DNA of 64,000 nt, taken from contig RCZF01000003.1 in NCBI GenBank assembly GCA_006438735.1, forward strand, positions 356,596 to 420,595. Direction: 5' to 3'. The notes beneath the pieces were generated by a model. That model saw only the letters and a list, made by a program, of their open reading frames with translations. It was not told where the DNA came from and searched no databases. Positions 61,322-64,000 of the stretch are shown in pieces. Positions within the stretch are counted from its first letter, which is position 1, and each line of letters begins with the position of its first letter. Position numbers and translations under genes: made by a program. Source of the stretch: Sphingomonas koreensis (GTDB lineage Bacteria; Pseudomonadota; Alphaproteobacteria; Sphingomonadales; Sphingomonadaceae).

Positions 61322-61999
61322 ATGACCCGCCTGTTGCTTGTAGAGGATGATCGCGCCATCGCGCGTGGTATCGCCGCCCTGCTCAAAACCCAGGGTTTCG
61401 CCGTCGATCATGTCGCGTGCGGGGAAGAGGCAGTGGAAATCCACGCCAGCGAATCATACGGGGCGATGATCCTTGACGTCGGTCTACCCGGAATTTCAGG
61501 GTTCGAGGTGCTTCGGACGATCCGTCGCCAGGGGTCTCAGCTTCCTGTGCTCGTACTGACGGCGAAAGACGCAATCGGTGATCGCGTACGCGGCTTGGAC
61601 GAGGGCGCCGACGACTATCTAACCAAGCCGTTCCATACCCTTGAGTTGCTTGCGAGAATTCGTGCACTTGTCCGGCGGGGCGTCGGCGATGCCGCTCCCT
61701 TCCTTATGATCGGCAATCTGGTGTGCGATCCCGCTGCGCAGACAGCCGAGGTCCGTGGCCGGCGGCTCGAACTGCCCCGCCGGGAGTGGGCGGTCTTGCA
61801 TTCCCTTGCCGGTCAAGCCGGAAAGGTGGTGTCCCGCGAACGACTCGCTTCGGCGGTTTTCAACTTTGACGACGCGGTCGGCACCAACGCGCTCGAAGTC
61901 TACATTGCGCGCCTGCGTAAGAAGCTTGATCCGGACGGCCCCGTAATCCGCACTTTCCGCGGTCTCGGTTATATGATGGAGACAGGGACGCGGCGATGA
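61322..61999 (+). CDS. OmpR/TctD-type response regulator
   Basis: 225 residues. Receiver: LLVEDDRAIARGIAALLKTQ, phospho-acceptor D52 (MILDVGLPG), T in VLVLTAKDA and K in DYLTKPFHTLELLARI. Winged helix: ELPRREWAVLHSLAGQAGKV and RTFRGLGYMME. ATGA overlap with the kinase. Divergent from the SBP gene. Confidence 0.92.
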   Translation: MTRLLLVEDDRAIARGIAALLKTQGFAVDHVACGEEAVEIHASESYGAMILDVGLPGISGFEVLRTIRRQGSQLPVLVLTAKDAIGDRVRGLDEGADDYLTKPFHTLELLARIRALVRRGVGDAAPFLMIGNLVCDPAAQTAEVRGRRLELPRREWAVLHSLAGQAGKVVSRERLASAVFNFDDAVGTNALEVYIARLRKKLDPDGPVIRTFRGLGYMMETGTRR

Positions 62000-63378
62000 T
62001 CGCGATAGATGCGGCCCGCTGGTCGCTGGCGCGCCGCCAGTTCGTCATCATTGGTGGCGCATTATCTATCATCGCCCTGTTGCTTGGGCTGGGCGGATCA
62101 TGGTTCATAAACGGGATCACCGAACGCACGTCGGATCGTGTGCTCGGGGCGGCGGCACGGGGAATTACTGACAAGCTGGGAGTCGAAAAGGGCGTGATAA
62201 CGCTCGATATGCCGCCGGGCGCATTCGGCATGCTGGAAGACAATGCGCGCGACAGTGTGTTTTACAGCATTTCGATCGGAAACCGGTTCCTCACCGGTTA
62301 TCAGGATTTTCCGAGGAGTCCGTCACGGTTTCCCGATGATGAAACACCTCATTTTCGGTATGATAGATATCGCGGACAACGCGTTCGCGTCGCCGCAGAG
62401 ATGCGTTATCTGCCTCACCTGAAGCAACCTGCAATCATCCAGATCGCCGAGACGCTCGACGAACGGCACGATCTTGGAACATACATGCTGGCAGGTCTTG
62501 CCGCACTTGAAGCGGTTCTTGTCTTTTTTGCCGTTACACTGATCTGGCCGGCGATCCGTTGGGGGCTGAAACCTGTCACCCGGGTTCGACACGAATTGAG
62601 TTCGCGCCGGATGGGTTTAATCGACCTGACGCCGCTAAGCGTTCAACACGTGCCCCCCGAACTTGCCGGCCTGGTGAATGAGTTCAATACGGTTCTCGCA
62701 AAACTTGGCGATGCCGTCTCGCAGGCCAGGCGGTTTACTGCCGACGCATCACACCAGATGCGCACGCCGCTCGCCGCGCTTCGAACGCATATCGACGTGC
62801 TTTTGCATCACGACATCCAAAACGACGACGTCAAACAATCGCTGCGGGATATCGATGATGCGGCCGACCGCCTGCAACGGTTGATCACACAGCTTCTCGC
62901 GCTCGCTCGTGCGGAAGAAGGGTTTGGGACGGAAACTCCTCCAATGATCGATATTGTGTCAGTCGCGAGGAAAGTTTGTCAGACCTTCGCGCCCACTGCC
63001 GCACGGCATGGCCTGGAACTTCAGTTTGACGCTCCAGAAGTGTGCTTGGTCAGGTTCCAACCCATTCTCCTTGAAGAATTACTCTTCAACCTACTCGACA
63101 ATAGCGCAAGATATCATAAAACCGGAAATTTACTTGAAGTAATTATTAACACCTCTGGCTATAAATCAATGATCATTAGAGATAACGGCCAAGGTATCAG
63201 TGAAGCTTCCATCGCTAGTATAACCGATCGTTTTAACAGGATCAATCATGAAAAATATGGCACTGGCCTCGGTCTTTCGATAGTAATTGCAATATGCAAT
63301 AATATGGGTTCTTCAATTTCTATTGAAAATGGACCTTCTGAGAACGGATTGAATATCTTAATAAAATTTCGTGAATAA
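61996..63378 (+). CDS. TctE-like sensor histidine kinase with an A+T-rich 3' end
   Basis: 460 residues. Helices at about 15-40 and 162-188; the periplasmic part (about 42-160) is a TctE-N-type sensor (LGAAARGITDKLGVEKGVIT, VAAEMRYLPHLKQPAIIQIA). H-box FTADASHQMRTPLAALRTHI with His253; N-box LLFNLLDNSARYHKTG; G-boxes IIRDNGQGI and GTGLGLSIVIA. The last ~100 codons are markedly A+T-rich (many AAT, ATT, TCA codons), unlike the preceding 360, although the domain is complete. Overlaps the response regulator by 4 bp. Confidence 0.92.
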   Translation: MIAIDAARWSLARRQFVIIGGALSIIALLLGLGGSWFINGITERTSDRVLGAAARGITDKLGVEKGVITLDMPPGAFGMLEDNARDSVFYSISIGNRFLTGYQDFPRSPSRFPDDETPHFRYDRYRGQRVRVAAEMRYLPHLKQPAIIQIAETLDERHDLGTYMLAGLAALEAVLVFFAVTLIWPAIRWGLKPVTRVRHELSSRRMGLIDLTPLSVQHVPPELAGLVNEFNTVLAKLGDAVSQARRFTADASHQMRTPLAALRTHIDVLLHHDIQNDDVKQSLRDIDDAADRLQRLITQLLALARAEEGFGTETPPMIDIVSVARKVCQTFAPTAARHGLELQFDAPEVCLVRFQPILLEELLFNLLDNSARYHKTGNLLEVIINTSGYKSMIIRDNGQGISEASIASITDRFNRINHEKYGTGLGLSIVIAICNNMGSSISIENGPSENGLNILIKFRE

Positions 63379-63672
63379 ATATTTATAAGAAACTTATGAT
63401 ACCGATTGTATGCTTAAATTTGCGAGGGTTTTGTTGAAAAAGTCGACTTTGAAGCTAAGGAGATGGTCTGATTCACTCTTGCGTGACGTAAGCTAGAACC
63501 ACCTCGTCAGATACAGTGCGTTTCATCGGAACGAATGGTAGCTTTCAAGATCGCGTGCGAGTATTTCGAACGACTGATCTCGAGCATAGGCGACTGACCC
63601 GTTTGCGCGACCCGAATGGCGGGTTCCAGCAAAAGCTGACGCTCATATCAACGGCGCTAAATGTCGTGAGTT

Positions 63673-63711
63673 GGTCGACTGCAGCCGCAAGCGAATGCCG
63701 GGTCGTGGGAC
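63673..63711 (+). repeat. 39-bp exact repeat, copy 2
   Basis: Identical over 39 bases to 35685-35723 (begins GGTCGACTGCAGCCGCAAGC, ends GGGTCGTGGGAC). Confidence 0.75.
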
Positions 63712-63734
63712 GTTTCTGCCGTTCCAAAGCGACA

Positions 63735-63773
63735 CGTCGAACGGCAGATCCTTCCAGAAGCCGACATTCAGCG
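63735..63773 (+). repeat. dispersed intergenic repeat, copy E
   Basis: GTCGAACGGCAGATCCTTCC followed by AGAAGCCGACATTCAGCG. It stands 24 bp after the 39-bp exact repeat. Confidence 0.5.
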
Positions 63774-63812
63774 TTCACCCGACTAGCATAGCAGAACGAC
63801 GGAAAGTGGTTT

Positions 63813-63860
63813 TCTGCCTGTCGGCTTTGGAGCGCGGGATCGACCAAAGCGGTCATGCGT
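63813..63860 (+). repeat. dispersed repeat, second subtype, copy 2
   Basis: TCTGCCTGTCGGCTTTGGAG followed by AAAGCGGTCATGCG; partner of 28795-28842. Confidence 0.45.
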
Positions 63861-64000
63861 CGCCAACCGAAGAGAACCGGGAACGACCCACTTCCGTTCA
63901 ATCATCCGTTGGAGAGCGCGGGCTCCTGACAGAGGCTGGTGCTTCGCCGATGAGAATTGCCGGGGGCAGCGTCGCGCCAGGCTCTACTGCCCAAGTCGCT

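Larger units (their letters stand above)
63379..64000. other. 622 bp to the right edge, repeat-bearing and without a gene
   Basis: The first ~90 bp are A+T-rich, continuing the composition of the kinase end. Repeat copies lie at 63673-63711, 63735-63773 and 63813-63860. No coding frame supported. Confidence 0.45.

Overview
The window is a high-GC alphaproteobacterial chromosome segment that reads most like a member of the Sphingomonadales (Sphingomonas-type). Pointers are the two large TonB-dependent receptors, the EF-hand / ECF sigma / DUF1800 / DUF1501 block, a stand-alone MreB-like gene, many NDVal-style 4-bp gene overlaps (ATGA/GTGA), and a family of degenerate intergenic repeats. No rRNA, tRNA or CRISPR array was recognised. 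The assignment to a lineage is inference from gene content, not from a marker gene.

Layout. 1-5.1 kb is an accessory island: the 3' end of a Tn554-type recombinase set, then a leftward cassette of three related MbcA/ParS/Xre-type antitoxin-like genes alternating with unknown genes and headed by a divergent XRE regulator, then decayed pieces of an NAD(P)-dependent epimerase and an IS1595 transposase. 5.3-8.8 kb holds a MipA/OmpV outer-membrane protein co-transcribed with an OmpR-type two-component pair. 9.5-15.4 kb holds a DJ-1/PfpI protein and two tandem Tat-exported PhoD-type phosphatases. 15.8-21.1 kb is a second accessory zone: an IS21-like remnant, an orphan LytS-type kinase, and a leftward operon of an HTH protein and three unknown proteins behind a 49-bp dyad, one of them frameshifted at an 11-nt homopolymer. 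21.8-26.7 kb is a rightward cluster: GCG-motif peptide, EF-hand protein, ECF sigma, membrane anti-sigma-like protein, heavy-metal-sensor-like protein, DUF1800 and DUF1501.

27-32 kb has an MreB paralogue, a diheme cytochrome c with a DsrE-like partner, and the last 33 codons of cydB plus its DUF2474 partner cut off by an 848-bp IS5-family element with a programmed -1 frameshift. 32-35.5 kb pairs a TonB receptor with a metallophosphoesterase. 36-42.4 kb is a striking set: a two-partner-secretion transporter divergent from a FecR-domain protein with a long Gly/Pro/Asn repeat, a CHASE2-(degenerate GGDEF)-EAL phosphodiesterase and a PilZ protein. 42.9-46.8 kb is an ABC efflux operon led by a ChrB-N-type protein with a CDF-like transporter at its end. 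47-50.4 kb has a solo tyrosine recombinase and a GGDEF-EAL protein. 50.8-52.7 kb is a metal module (RcnR/CsoR-family repressor, EamA transporter, ZIP transporter) with a visible G/C-tract operator. 54-63.4 kb is a transport/sensing locus: CapA-like protein, MHS-type MFS transporter, TonB receptor, orphan periplasmic binding protein, and a divergent TctDE-like two-component system.

Themes: phosphate-ester scavenging (two PhoD, one acid-phosphatase-like protein with a TonB receptor), c-di-GMP signalling (two EAL proteins and PilZ), metal handling, and repeated signs of decay (transposon remnants and several single-base frameshifts, which could equally be assembly errors).
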